Assembly: GCF_018223745.1 (NCBI RefSeq)
Contig: NZ_CP073654.1
Coordinates: 1 to 64,000 of the forward strand
Origin: Clostridium beijerinckii
Lineage (GTDB): Bacteria > Bacillota > Clostridia > Clostridiales > Clostridiaceae
Reading direction: 5' to 3'
Length of the DNA: 64,000 nt
Position 1 is the stretch's first letter. Each line of letters begins with the position of its first letter. A model generated the notes under the pieces. That model did no database searches. It was not told the origin of the DNA and saw nothing but the letters and a program-made list of their open reading frames with translations. Made by a program: the position numbers and the translations under genes. Below, piece by piece: positions 25,550 to 33,991 of this stretch.

Positions 25550-26698
25550 ATGAAGGTGATAGAGTTTGGTTCTATGAAAAATAATAAAATAGTTCCAGCA
25601 AAACTAAAAGAGGCTAGAGTTGCGAGGGGGCTATCTTTAGCACAACTTTCAAAACTAATAGGCATATCAAGTCAAGCAATATCTCAATTTGAAAAAGGAG
25701 AAACAAAACCAAGTCCAGCAACATTAGTTAAATTAATAGAAACTTTAGATTTCCCAATAAATTTTTTCTGCTCAAGTTATAATGGAGCCTTAGAAAATGA
25801 GGTAATATATTTTAGGAGCAATAAAAACATAACTAATAAATTAAGGGATGCGTGTAAGTCCAGAATTTCATGGATTGAAAAAGTATATTTACTAATAGAA
25901 TCATATTTTCAATTACCTAAATTAGAAATACCTAAGTTAGAAGACTTGGATGTAGATAGTATTGATCATATCCAAATAGAAGAGATTACTTTAAAATTAA
26001 GAGACTATTGGGGACTAGATCAATCACCAATAGAAAATTTAATAGATATACTACAATCAAAAGGTTTTGTTATTACTAAATTAAAAATAGGAACAAAAAA
26101 AATAGATGCATTTTCTGTTTGGAAAAATGGTGTACCATATATTTTTATAGGTGATGATAAGGAGTCAGCTGTAAGATTAAGATTTGATCTTGCACATGAA
26201 TTGGCACATTTACTTATTCATAAATATATAGATAAAGAAGAATTAGAGGAAGATAAAGAGTTATATAACAAAATTGAGGAGCAGGCAAATTATTTTGCAG
26301 CAGCATTTCTATTGCCAATAGAAGCATTTAACAAAGAAGTTATATCATCCTCAATAGATAGCTTTATTCTGCTAAAAAAAAGATGGAAGGTCTCAATATC
26401 AGCAATGATAAAAAGATGTCAAAATGCAAATATTTTAACTGATAATCAAATAAGATATTTAAATTCACAGATGATAAAATATGGCTATTATAGAAAAGAA
26501 CCATTAGATGAAGAAATAAAAAAGGAAACACCTTATTTATTTAAGCAAGCGTTTGAAATATTAGTAGAGAATAATATTTATACAAAGGAAGCTATATTAG
26601 AAAAGTTAGAATTAAATAAAAATGAAGCTATAGAACTTTATTCTCTAGATAAGTCATTTTTTGAAAAGAGTAATAATATATTGAAGTTGATAAAGTGA
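25550..26698 (+). CDS. XRE HTH fused to ImmA/IrrE metallopeptidase
   Basis: 382 aa. The HTH lies at about residues 16-70 (LKEARVARGLSLAQLSKLIG, SSQAISQFEKGETKPSP). A DUF955 peptidase domain follows with zinc motif HELAHLLIH inside FDLAHELAHLLIH and a downstream NYFAAAFLLP. It is a single-chain version of the XRE/ImmA pair at 5701-6892. Such proteins control stress or mobile-element genes and partner with the gene upstream. The stop codon lies in the first bases of structured repeat A. Confidence 0.8.
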   Translation: MKVIEFGSMKNNKIVPAKLKEARVARGLSLAQLSKLIGISSQAISQFEKGETKPSPATLVKLIETLDFPINFFCSSYNGALENEVIYFRSNKNITNKLRDACKSRISWIEKVYLLIESYFQLPKLEIPKLEDLDVDSIDHIQIEEITLKLRDYWGLDQSPIENLIDILQSKGFVITKLKIGTKKIDAFSVWKNGVPYIFIGDDKESAVRLRFDLAHELAHLLIHKYIDKEELEEDKELYNKIEEQANYFAAAFLLPIEAFNKEVISSSIDSFILLKKRWKVSISAMIKRCQNANILTDNQIRYLNSQMIKYGYYRKEPLDEEIKKETPYLFKQAFEILVENNIYTKEAILEKLELNKNEAIELYSLDKSFFEKSNNILKLIK

Positions 26699-26843
26699 AA
26701 CTTTTCAGGTGGAGTTTTATACTCCACCTGAATTTAGTTGAACTAATCCAGGAGCGTGCAGCCGTTATCTTCGACTTAAGCATATAAGGAAGAGGTGTTT
26801 CAACTACGAAGGAGTGTTACGGATGCTAGCTATCGGATAAAAT
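26695..26843 (+). repeat. Structured repeat, copy A
   Basis: A perfect hairpin TTCAGGTGGAGT/ACTCCACCTGAA (26704-26732), then a long helix (26746-26767 with 26818-26839, about two-thirds paired) enclosing TAGTTGAAC/GTTTCAACT-type elements, ending CTATCGGATAAAAT. The same element recurs at 52084, 55723 and, on the minus strand, 49716 and 50160, with compensatory changes. Candidate non-coding RNA or mobile hairpin element. Confidence 0.6.
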
Positions 26844-26898
26844 AGGCCATTAAGTAATAGTAACGCTTTTATTTAATATAAATGCATGCTGAATAAAA

Positions 26899-28413
26899 AA
26901 AGGGGCTGTTGCAAAACTAACATAGTTAGTAAAATGGTTCCTATGTCAAGGACATTTTGAAAAAGGCTAGGCAGCTATGAGCTGGTTTCTGTATTGTACA
27001 GGAGCCAGCTTTTTAAGTCCCCACTGATATCTATAATTATTATAATACTCCATATAGTTATCAATTGAAGCTTCTAATTCTTCAAATGTTGAACAACTTT
27101 TTAAGTCAATTTCATCTTTCATATGACCAAAAAATGATTCCTGCGGGGCATTATCCCAACAATTTCCGCGCCTAGACATAGACTGACCAATTTTATATTT
27201 TTTAAGAAGTTTTTGAAATCTAGGACTAGTATAATGAACTCCTTGATCCGAATGAATAAAGGCATCTTTATTTAGTAAATTTTTGTGATTTTTCATCAAC
27301 TTTTTAATAGTTTCGGTAGCTATATCTAATGTAAGGCTATTGGAAAGCTGATATGAAAGAATTTCATTTGTTGAAGCATCTTTAATAGTTGACAAATAAG
27401 CCCTATTGGATGCTCCATATGTTAAATAAGTTATATCTGTTAATAAAACTTTTCCGACCAAATCTTGCTTGAATTCTCTATTTAAAATATTAGGTACAAC
27501 AGTATGCTCATGAGTAGCTTTCATCATTCTACGATAAGGGTTAGCTTTTCTAATTGGGCACTCAATATTATATTTTCTCATGATTCGTTGTATACATTTT
27601 CGATTTATTATAAGATTAAATTCATTCTCTAACACCATTTTTATAGAACGAGAACCTTTCTTGTAGCCCCTATGATTAAATGCTTTAAGAATGATATCCT
27701 TCAATTCTAAATCCTTTTCTTCTCTACGATTACGTTTGCCTGTTGATTTTAAATAATTATAATAGCCTGATCTAGATACTAAAGCTACTTCGCATAAATG
27801 TGAAACCATATTTTTATAGTTATATGTCAAAATTATATGTTGTATTATTACAAAGATTGATGATGCACTTAGTTTACTATTTTTCACCTGCCTTTCTTGC
27901 AGCTCGATTTTTTTTAATAGTTCTGCCTCAGCTTTCCAATAAGCAATTTCTGCATCCTTTTTGGCTATTATTTCTTCAACGGTTAGTTCACGTTTAAGTG
28001 GACGACCACTGTTTAATTTTCTAGAATCTCTTAGACCAAGCTCTCCTGATTCATTATAAGCATTACGCCATCTTTTACTTGCACACCAAATTCTATTATT
28101 TCCAATAACATCTATATCAAATTCAGCATCTTGAAAAATATGAATAGGTAGTTTTCCCTTGCTACGCTCAGCGATAAACAATATTTTAAATTCATCTGTA
28201 TATGTAATTCCACGTTTACTTACAGATTTAACATATCTATTTTTTGATAAACTTTTAATTTCTTCATCTGAAAATAATTTTTTACTCATTCTTTTCACAA
28301 CCTTACTATATTTCTTCTTATCTTTTATTGTACAAAAAAAGAACCTATTGAAATAGTCTTTTTTTAGTGTCTATTTCATAGGTTCCATTTTATAGTTTTG
28401 TAGCGGCTCATTT
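26899..28413 (-). mobile_element. IS3-family insertion sequence
   Basis: Terminal inverted repeats: the left end has GGCTGTTGCAAAACTA and TAAAATGGTTCCTATG; the right end (reverse complement) has GAGCCGCTACAAAACTA and TAAAATGGAACCTATG. A transposase lies between. Exact outer bases are uncertain by a few positions. It abuts the IS1182-type element. Confidence 0.7.
26967..28289 (-). CDS. IS3-family (IS150-like) transposase
   Basis: 440 aa in one continuous frame. N-terminal helix-turn-helix (YTDEFKILFIAERSKGKLPI), a coiled region (IAKKDAEIAYWKAEAELLKK), an HTH_21-like segment and the rve integrase core with the catalytic residues in LLTDITYLTYG, HSDQGVHYTSPRFQ and WDNAPQESFFGHMKDE. Most IS3 elements need a -1 frameshift to join OrfA and OrfB; here they are fused. 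It appears intact. Confidence 0.9.
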   Translation of the reverse strand: MSKKLFSDEEIKSLSKNRYVKSVSKRGITYTDEFKILFIAERSKGKLPIHIFQDAEFDIDVIGNNRIWCASKRWRNAYNESGELGLRDSRKLNSGRPLKRELTVEEIIAKKDAEIAYWKAEAELLKKIELQERQVKNSKLSASSIFVIIQHIILTYNYKNMVSHLCEVALVSRSGYYNYLKSTGKRNRREEKDLELKDIILKAFNHRGYKKGSRSIKMVLENEFNLIINRKCIQRIMRKYNIECPIRKANPYRRMMKATHEHTVVPNILNREFKQDLVGKVLLTDITYLTYGASNRAYLSTIKDASTNEILSYQLSNSLTLDIATETIKKLMKNHKNLLNKDAFIHSDQGVHYTSPRFQKLLKKYKIGQSMSRRGNCWDNAPQESFFGHMKDEIDLKSCSTFEELEASIDNYMEYYNNYRYQWGLKKLAPVQYRNQLIAA

Positions 28414-28470
28414 TTTTAGATATAAAAAATGTGAATTCCGAAGAACTCACATTCATTGTATAATTTACTT

Positions 28471-30081
28471 ATGCTAAAAACCAAATTACACAATAAAGAT
28501 TATACTGAGATTAATGATAATTTTCAACTTATATTACCATTAAATCTAGAAAATTTAATACCATCAGATGATTCAGTCCGCTTGCTAAGCCATGTATTGG
28601 AGGGATTAGATTACACGAAGTTGTATAAGGCGTACTCTTCCGTTGGAAGAAAACCGGCAGTGGAACCTAAAATTATGTTCAAAATAATATCATATGCTTA
28701 TTCTCAAAATATTTATTCAAGCAGGAAAATCGAAAAAGCATGCAAAAGAGATATAAATTTTAAGTGGTTACTTCAATGTTATAAGGCACCGGATCATGCT
28801 ACAATCAGTAGATTTCGTAAAGACTATATTTCAAATGAGGTAATTGAAGATTTATTTTATCAACAAGTTAATTATTTAGCAAATCAAAATGAAATACTAT
28901 TTGAAAATGCATTTATTGATGGTACTAAAATCGAAGCGAATGCTAATCGTTATACATTTGTTTGGAAAAAAACTATTTTAAAAAATGAAGAAAAAATGTT
29001 TGATAAAATTCTTGTTCTTTTAGAAAATATTAACCTTGGAGAATTAAAAAAATTTACTGTTCAGAAAGAAACATTAATAGATGATATTGATAAAATTCTT
29101 CAATGGCTTGAATATGAAAAAAAGAAAAGAAACATAGAGTTTGTTCATGGAATTGGTAAAAGAAAAACCAAAATTCAAAAGTGGACAGAGCAACTATCTG
29201 AATATAAAGAGAGAGAAGAAAAATATAATTTGAGTAAAAAAATATTTTCAAAAAGAAATAGTTATTCTAAAACTGATCCAGACGCAACTTTCATGCATAT
29301 GAAAGATGATCATATGAGAAATAGTCAATTAAAACCTGCATATAATGTGCAAATCGCAGTTGAAAGTGAATACGTAACCGGCGTCGGAATATTTGATGAT
29401 AGAAATGATATAGCAACATTAATACCTATGCTTAATAATATGAAAGAAAAAATCGGTCGTAAATATCTTAATATAATTGCAGACTCAGGTTATGAAAGCG
29501 AAGAAAACTATTTATTCTTAGAATCAAATAAGCAAACTCCTTATATAAAACCACAAACTTATGAGAAGTGGAAAAAAAGAAGTTTTAAAAATGATATAAG
29601 TAAGCGCGAAAATATGAAATATGATGCTGAATCGGATTTTTATATTTGTCATAACAATAGAAAATTAATACCTACCTCTATTATTTATAGAAAATCCGCA
29701 AGTGGATACAAATCAGAAGTAACTGTGTATGAATGCGAAAACTGTGATAATTGCGATTACAAAGTAAAATGCACAAAAGCAAAAGGAAATAGAAAAATGC
29801 AGGTTTCAAAAACTTTTGTGGAAAAGCGTGAAATATCCTATAAAAATATTACAACTGAATTTGGAACTAAATTAAGAATGAATAGATCTATTCAGGTCGA
29901 AGGAGCATTTGGAGTTCTAAAAAGTGATTATGAATTCAATAGATTTTTAACACGTGGAAAAAATAGCGTTCAAACTGAATTTATTTTGCTTTGTTTTGGT
30001 TATAATATTAACAAATTACATTCAAAAATACAAAATGAAAAAACTCAGAATCATCTTCATGAATTGAAACCTACTGCCTAG
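28471..30081 (+). CDS. IS1182-family transposase
   Basis: 536 aa from ATG 28471; TTG 28456 also in frame. DUF772-type N-terminus (LILPLNLENLIPSDDSVRLL, RKPAVEPKIMFKIISYAYSQ). DDE domain residues are seen in FENAFIDGTKIEANANRY, NIIADSGYESEENYLF and RSIQVEGAFGVLKSDYEF. Cys-rich insert CENCDNCDYKVKC. No RBS, as is usual in IS genes. A right-end inverted repeat TTTTGCGACACTCCC lies near 30221-30240. The left end is not clear, possibly disturbed by the adjoining IS3 element. Confidence 0.88.
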   Translation: MLKTKLHNKDYTEINDNFQLILPLNLENLIPSDDSVRLLSHVLEGLDYTKLYKAYSSVGRKPAVEPKIMFKIISYAYSQNIYSSRKIEKACKRDINFKWLLQCYKAPDHATISRFRKDYISNEVIEDLFYQQVNYLANQNEILFENAFIDGTKIEANANRYTFVWKKTILKNEEKMFDKILVLLENINLGELKKFTVQKETLIDDIDKILQWLEYEKKKRNIEFVHGIGKRKTKIQKWTEQLSEYKEREEKYNLSKKIFSKRNSYSKTDPDATFMHMKDDHMRNSQLKPAYNVQIAVESEYVTGVGIFDDRNDIATLIPMLNNMKEKIGRKYLNIIADSGYESEENYLFLESNKQTPYIKPQTYEKWKKRSFKNDISKRENMKYDAESDFYICHNNRKLIPTSIIYRKSASGYKSEVTVYECENCDNCDYKVKCTKAKGNRKMQVSKTFVEKREISYKNITTEFGTKLRMNRSIQVEGAFGVLKSDYEFNRFLTRGKNSVQTEFILLCFGYNINKLHSKIQNEKTQNHLHELKPTA

Positions 30082-30248
30082 TTATGGAATAAATTAACTA
30101 GGCTTATTTTAGTGTGCTTAAAAATCAGAATTCTTTAAATAATTAATATTGTATTTCAAATATTTGGAGATTTGCTGGCTTAAACCGAAAAGGAGCATCG
30201 CTCCTGATTAAAATTTAATCATTTTGCGACACTCCCTTTTTTAGTGAT

Positions 30249-30610
30249 ATTTGATTCTATGTCCGACAAAATAGACAAAAGAAACTTAGTAACGAATTTT
30301 GTTACTAATAATACAAATAAAATAGTAACATATAATGTTACAAATATTATTTCATAAAATATAACTAATATTAATACTAAATATGTAACATAAAATAAAA
30401 CAATAAAAGTAACTAAATATGTATACAAAAATTGTAACAAAAAGAGTTACTAAAAATGCAAAAATAATAAAACTAATTATGCTTAATAATATAGTGATAT
30501 TAGCTAAATTTGCTAGCAATAACAAGAAAATATTAAATTAAAATTTATCATATATATACAATAAAAAAAGTATCATAAATTTAGAATATAAAAAGATTTA
30601 TTTATTCACA
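30249..30610 (+). pseudogene. Decayed parB-like relic with GTAAC repeats
   Basis: GACAAAAGAAACTTAGTAAC followed by TTTTGTTACTAATAATAC parallels the intact parB at 22040-22085. The repeat-encoded linker and the C-terminal segment are then recognisable but full of stops. The 5' end is missing at the IS1182 end. The GTAAC/GTTAC pentamers are well preserved despite loss of the reading frame. Confidence 0.6.
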
Positions 30611-31055
30611 TATATTTAAATTTTAAATTAATTAATATATTAATTTACTTAGAAAAAGTAAATATAAAATAATAAAATAGAACCCTTATAAATGTCAGTT
30701 TTATTTATGAATAATATATATTATAGATTATCTTAATTGAATGATTATAGTTAATTATTCTTGTTGGATAATTCTTTTTTTATTTAAAAAAGTTTTACTT
30801 TATAACTTACCATATATTTTTACAAATGATAATCTTATCATCATTACTGATAAAAACAATTAAAAATCAAAGGGAATAGAAGAAAATATAACTTATAGCT
30901 ATATAATCATTTATTTTATCGGCATTTATGATTATATAGATATTTGTTTTTAACGGTTAAACTGATAATATGTAAATATGTCATGACATAGAATTTGATT
31001 TTGATAAGTAAAACATTAACTGAATCTTTTAATAGAGCTCAGGGGGAGGTTATAA
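30611..31055. other. AT-rich region upstream of the sigma-factor gene
   Basis: About 85% A+T. No gene, no strong hairpin. It contains the promoter of the sigma-factor gene, but I could not find a convincing TTTACA-17-CTTTTAG promoter here: CTTTTAATA at 31026 lacks the -35 match. Confidence 0.3.
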
Positions 31056-31586
31056 ATGGATACTAATTTGTTAGAAGAAATTACAATATTTCAAGATAAT
31101 GAAGAAAACTTTATAAATATTTTTGCTTATTTTAATTCAAAAATCAGGTATTTAGCCTATAAACTGAGATATCCTGAAGCAGAAACAGATTTAATTATTT
31201 ACTTATATGAACTTTTAAAATCATTAAATCCAAATAAGTTTGAAAAAGAACAGGATATAGTAGCCTATATTAATAGGTGCCTCAAAAATAGATCTATATT
31301 ATTGTATTATAAGGACTTTAAAGATAAAGAATTAATGAGCTTTACATCGGAAACAGAAATATTAGATGTAATTGACATTAATGATAGAAGTGATGAATAC
31401 TCAGATATTAGATTTAATGATTTGATTTCAGTATTGAAGCCTAAACAAAGAGAGATAACATTTTATAAATTTTACATGCAATTTTCAGATGTAGAGATTG
31501 CTAAAATGCTGAAAATATCAAGACAAGCTGTAAATAAAACTCAAAGATTAGCTTTAAGAAATCTAAAAACGCAATTATCAATTTAG
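31056..31586 (+). CDS. uviA: UviA/TcdR/BotR-type alternative sigma factor
   Basis: 176 aa. Region 2-like segment (NSKIRYLAYKLRYPEAETDL, then IAYINRCLKNRSI) and a C-terminal region 4 HTH (LKPKQREITFYKFYMQFSDV, then MLKISRQAVNKTQ). Length and order match the group 5 sigma factors of clostridia that drive toxin and bacteriocin genes. RBS GGGGGAGG. It is followed 17 bp later by the UviB-like holin gene, the uviAB order of plasmid pIP404. Probable targets in this window are the three promoters at 9527, 31831 and 36163. Confidence 0.82.
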   Translation: MDTNLLEEITIFQDNEENFINIFAYFNSKIRYLAYKLRYPEAETDLIIYLYELLKSLNPNKFEKEQDIVAYINRCLKNRSILLYYKDFKDKELMSFTSETEILDVIDINDRSDEYSDIRFNDLISVLKPKQREITFYKFYMQFSDVEIAKMLKISRQAVNKTQRLALRNLKTQLSI

Positions 31587-31603
31587 ATAAGGAGGAAACT
31601 GCT

Positions 31604-31822
31604 TTGGATGAGTTAATAAAAAATGCTGCTACTCAAGGAATATGGGCTGTGCTTAGTTGTGTGCTGATAGTATACATATTAAAAGCACAGGAAACTAGAG
31701 ATTCAAAACAGGAAGAAAGAGAAGAGAATTATCAGGAGATAATAAGAGAACTTACGGATAAATTAAACCTTTTGGATTCAATAAATTTAACTATCAATGA
31801 AATAAAAAATAAAATTAATTAA
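31604..31822 (+). CDS. uviB: UviB/BhlA-family holin-like protein
   Basis: 72 aa with TTG start (RBS AAGGAGGAAACTGCT). A single N-terminal transmembrane helix (GIWAVLSCVLIVYILKA), then a charged coiled tail (QETRDSKQEEREENYQEIIR). BhlA/UviB proteins are holin-like and release leaderless toxins or bacteriocins. It is co-transcribed with the sigma gene, and the effector promoter follows directly. A relic of a second copy lies at 9418-9519. Confidence 0.85.
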   Translation: MDELIKNAATQGIWAVLSCVLIVYILKAQETRDSKQEEREENYQEIIRELTDKLNLLDSINLTINEIKNKIN

Positions 31823-31830
31823 ATTTAAGG

Positions 31831-31862
31831 TTTACAAATTTAATTAAAAACCTATTTAAGTA
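31831..31862 (+). promoter_or_regulatory. UviA-type sigma promoter, site 2
   Basis: TTTACA (31831-31836), 17 bp, ATTTAAGTA (31854-31862), 73 nt before ATG 31936. Followed by the leader GTAAAGCAAATGAGTTAGCT shared with the 9629 gene (palindromic GTTAGCTAAC core). Confidence 0.7.
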
Positions 31863-31935
31863 TATGTAAAGCAAATGAGTTAGCTAACCTCAAAGGCTTA
31901 ATAAAATTATTATTAATATTTAGGAGGAAAAAATT

Positions 31936-32442
31936 ATGGGTTATTTAGGAATTAACATGTCAGGATCAAGTATACCAGTATATTCTACAAATATTGAGGA
32001 TAACACAAGGATAGGAAGCTTGGGTTATAAGGAAAGATTTGCAGTTACAAGCAGTGGACCAATTGCAATAGTTATAAAGTTTGTAAATTCTTCAGGAAAT
32101 TGGGTTGATGGTAGACTGGATGTAGATGCTGATATTAGCGATTGGTGTGAATATTTATTTGTACCAGGTGCTATAGCAGCAAGAGTATTTCGTACAGATA
32201 GAACAATAGATATGTACAATTCTGGTGGAAGCTATGTAGGATCATTCCCAGCAGGTACGCTAGTAGAACCTTATGATTATAGTAGATCACAAAATGGAAC
32301 CAGGCATCCAGATTTTCTTAGAATAAGAGGATTATATGATTCAGGACAAAATCCGATTAATGCAGATACCTATGGAATGTTCATAGATTGCAAAATAAGA
32401 TATAATTCTGGCAATACTCCTGTTTATGGAGATTGGAATTAA
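31936..32442 (+). CDS. Effector-like protein 2 of the UviA-type regulon, 168 aa
   Basis: No family recognised. No signal peptide or TM; beta-rich, Gly/Ser/Asn-rich (MGYLGINMSGSSIPVYSTNI; PDFLRIRGLYDSGQNPINAD). RBS TAGGAGGAAAAAATT. Direct context is sigma factor, then holin, then this gene, with the regulon promoter and a conserved leader. That arrangement suggests a leaderless protein released by the holin, e.g. a bacteriocin or toxin subunit. Its fold may be a beta-sandwich or lectin-like; this is inference. Confidence 0.6.
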   Translation: MGYLGINMSGSSIPVYSTNIEDNTRIGSLGYKERFAVTSSGPIAIVIKFVNSSGNWVDGRLDVDADISDWCEYLFVPGAIAARVFRTDRTIDMYNSGGSYVGSFPAGTLVEPYDYSRSQNGTRHPDFLRIRGLYDSGQNPINADTYGMFIDCKIRYNSGNTPVYGDWN

Positions 32443-32516
32443 TAAGATATTGTATTAATCTAGAATAGAGGAATGTAGTAGATTTGTTATTATGCAAATC
32501 TTGCTACAGTCCTTCT

Positions 32517-33182
32517 TTATTGTTCTGTTATTTCTTTCATATAATTTATTCCAACGATAGTATTATTCTTGGAATTTGGGGTGAAACCAGAATTATGCGA
32601 TTCGTCATAATCGTATGCTAGACCTAATACAAAATTACCTTGATTAGAGGAATAAACTATATAAGTTTTTCCAGTAGAATTATCATATTTATTTCTTATT
32701 TCTTTTATATCATTAGGCAATACACTTTTAGCAAGTTTTATTGCATCTTCATAAGTTACTTTTGTTGGATTTACTTCAGATGCATAGGTATAGTCAAATA
32801 ATATATCTTTGTATTTTTTATTATCTACACTAGGTATTCCAGCTTCACTGCCAACAAAGCTATTTTCAGTTTCATAGTAAGTAAGAGAAGAATCAGCTTT
32901 ATTATAATTCAGTTTAGATTTATCCACTTCTTTATATCTTTTATCTATTTCAGTATTATCTCTTTCTTCGTTTTCTTCAAAAATTGCCTGATCTCTTGGA
33001 GAGTTCCCACGAGTTTCATAATTATCATTGTCAGTAGCATCTTTACTTGTTTTCGGAGATTCGTCTCCAGTTGTCGTTTGATTTTCTGTAGCACTTCCAT
33101 TTTGAACTGTTGATTTGCAACCAGTAGCTGTAAAAGATAATAGTAGTAATGCTGTCAGTATTATGTAATTAAATTTTTTCAA
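32517..33182 (-). CDS. Lipoprotein, 221 aa
   Basis: TTG start at 33182, preceded by AAAGGAGG; the ATG at 33215 lies upstream of that RBS. Signal peptide ILTALLLLSFTATGC with a lipobox Cys at about residue 22. An Asn/Thr/Glu-rich linker follows, then a C-terminal domain (YEDAIKLAKSVLPNDIKEIR; GKTYIVYSS; NFVLGLAYDYD) of unknown function, probably anchored outside the cytoplasmic membrane. Convergent with the 31936 gene. Confidence 0.7.
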   Translation of the reverse strand: MKKFNYIILTALLLLSFTATGCKSTVQNGSATENQTTTGDESPKTSKDATDNDNYETRGNSPRDQAIFEENEERDNTEIDKRYKEVDKSKLNYNKADSSLTYYETENSFVGSEAGIPSVDNKKYKDILFDYTYASEVNPTKVTYEDAIKLAKSVLPNDIKEIRNKYDNSTGKTYIVYSSNQGNFVLGLAYDYDESHNSGFTPNSKNNTIVGINYMKEITEQ

Positions 33183-33356
33183 TATATGTCCTCCTTTTAT
33201 AGATTCAAAAAACAATATTAATGCTATTAAAAATATGAATAGTAAAGCATATATTATAAGATTAAATCTTTCTTATGTTGAATTTGTTTGTAAAAATATG
33301 TATAATGAAATATTATCATATAATAATAATTAAAACAAGGATAGAAAGAGGTATTT

Positions 33357-33890
33357 ATGGAGGTAGATTTCAAGATTTCAAAGGATGATCTGCTAGATTT
33401 TCATATCAAACATATTCATGAAACGAAAGTTTACAAACAACAAATGCGTTTTTACAATATATATGTTTTTGTATTATTGTTTGGAATGATACTTTTACTT
33501 AGAAGTGCTTTATATACCATAACCGGAATAATTATTTATGGTATATTTTTAATCTTTAGAAAAAGAATATTTAACTGGAGATTAAGGAAAAAGATTTTTA
33601 AAATATATGATTCTGATAAATATACAAATATGTTTCAGGAAACGCATTTACGCTTTATAGATGATGGAATAAAAATTAGTACAAAGTTTTCTGAAACAAT
33701 TTATAAGTGGAGTGCTATTAAAGGTCTGTATTTAGTGGAACAGTATATTTTTATAACAACATTAAATAGGGAAAACTTATTGATTCCTATATTTTCTTTT
33801 AATCCTCTAGAAAATAAAGAATTATTTGTGAGTACTATTACTAGAAATACAAATTTAAGATTAAAAAATAAATATCCTGATGATGTTTAG
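33357..33890 (+). CDS. YcxB-like membrane protein
   Basis: 177 aa. Two close TM helices around residues 38-70 (YNIYVFVLLFGMILLLRS; YTITGIIIYGIFLIF), then a cytoplasmic domain with HLRFIDDGIKISTKFSETIY, KWSAIKGLYLVEQYIFI. This pattern is the YcxB-like C-terminal domain. Such proteins are common small membrane proteins, sometimes near immunity functions. RBS GAAAGAGG. Followed by a bidirectional terminator. Confidence 0.7.
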   Translation: MEVDFKISKDDLLDFHIKHIHETKVYKQQMRFYNIYVFVLLFGMILLLRSALYTITGIIIYGIFLIFRKRIFNWRLRKKIFKIYDSDKYTNMFQETHLRFIDDGIKISTKFSETIYKWSAIKGLYLVEQYIFITTLNRENLLIPIFSFNPLENKELFVSTITRNTNLRLKNKYPDDV

Positions 33891-33915
33891 TATGTTAAAT
33901 TTGAAGGGAAGTAAA

Positions 33916-33949
33916 CAAAAATCACCTCGAAATTCTGAGGTGATTTTTG
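33916..33949. terminator. Bidirectional terminator
   Basis: CAAAAATCACCTC, 8-nt loop, GAGGTGATTTTTG. Lies between the convergent YcxB-like and lysin genes. Confidence 0.85.
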
Positions 33950-33991
33950 TTTGTATTTAATGGAAACTAGAATGTGGTATATAGAATAGAA

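Noticed and set aside
28413..30240. Exact ends of the IS1182-type element
   Set aside because: A right-end repeat TTTTGCGACACTCCC is seen but no matching left end next to the IS3 element, so I did not define the element.
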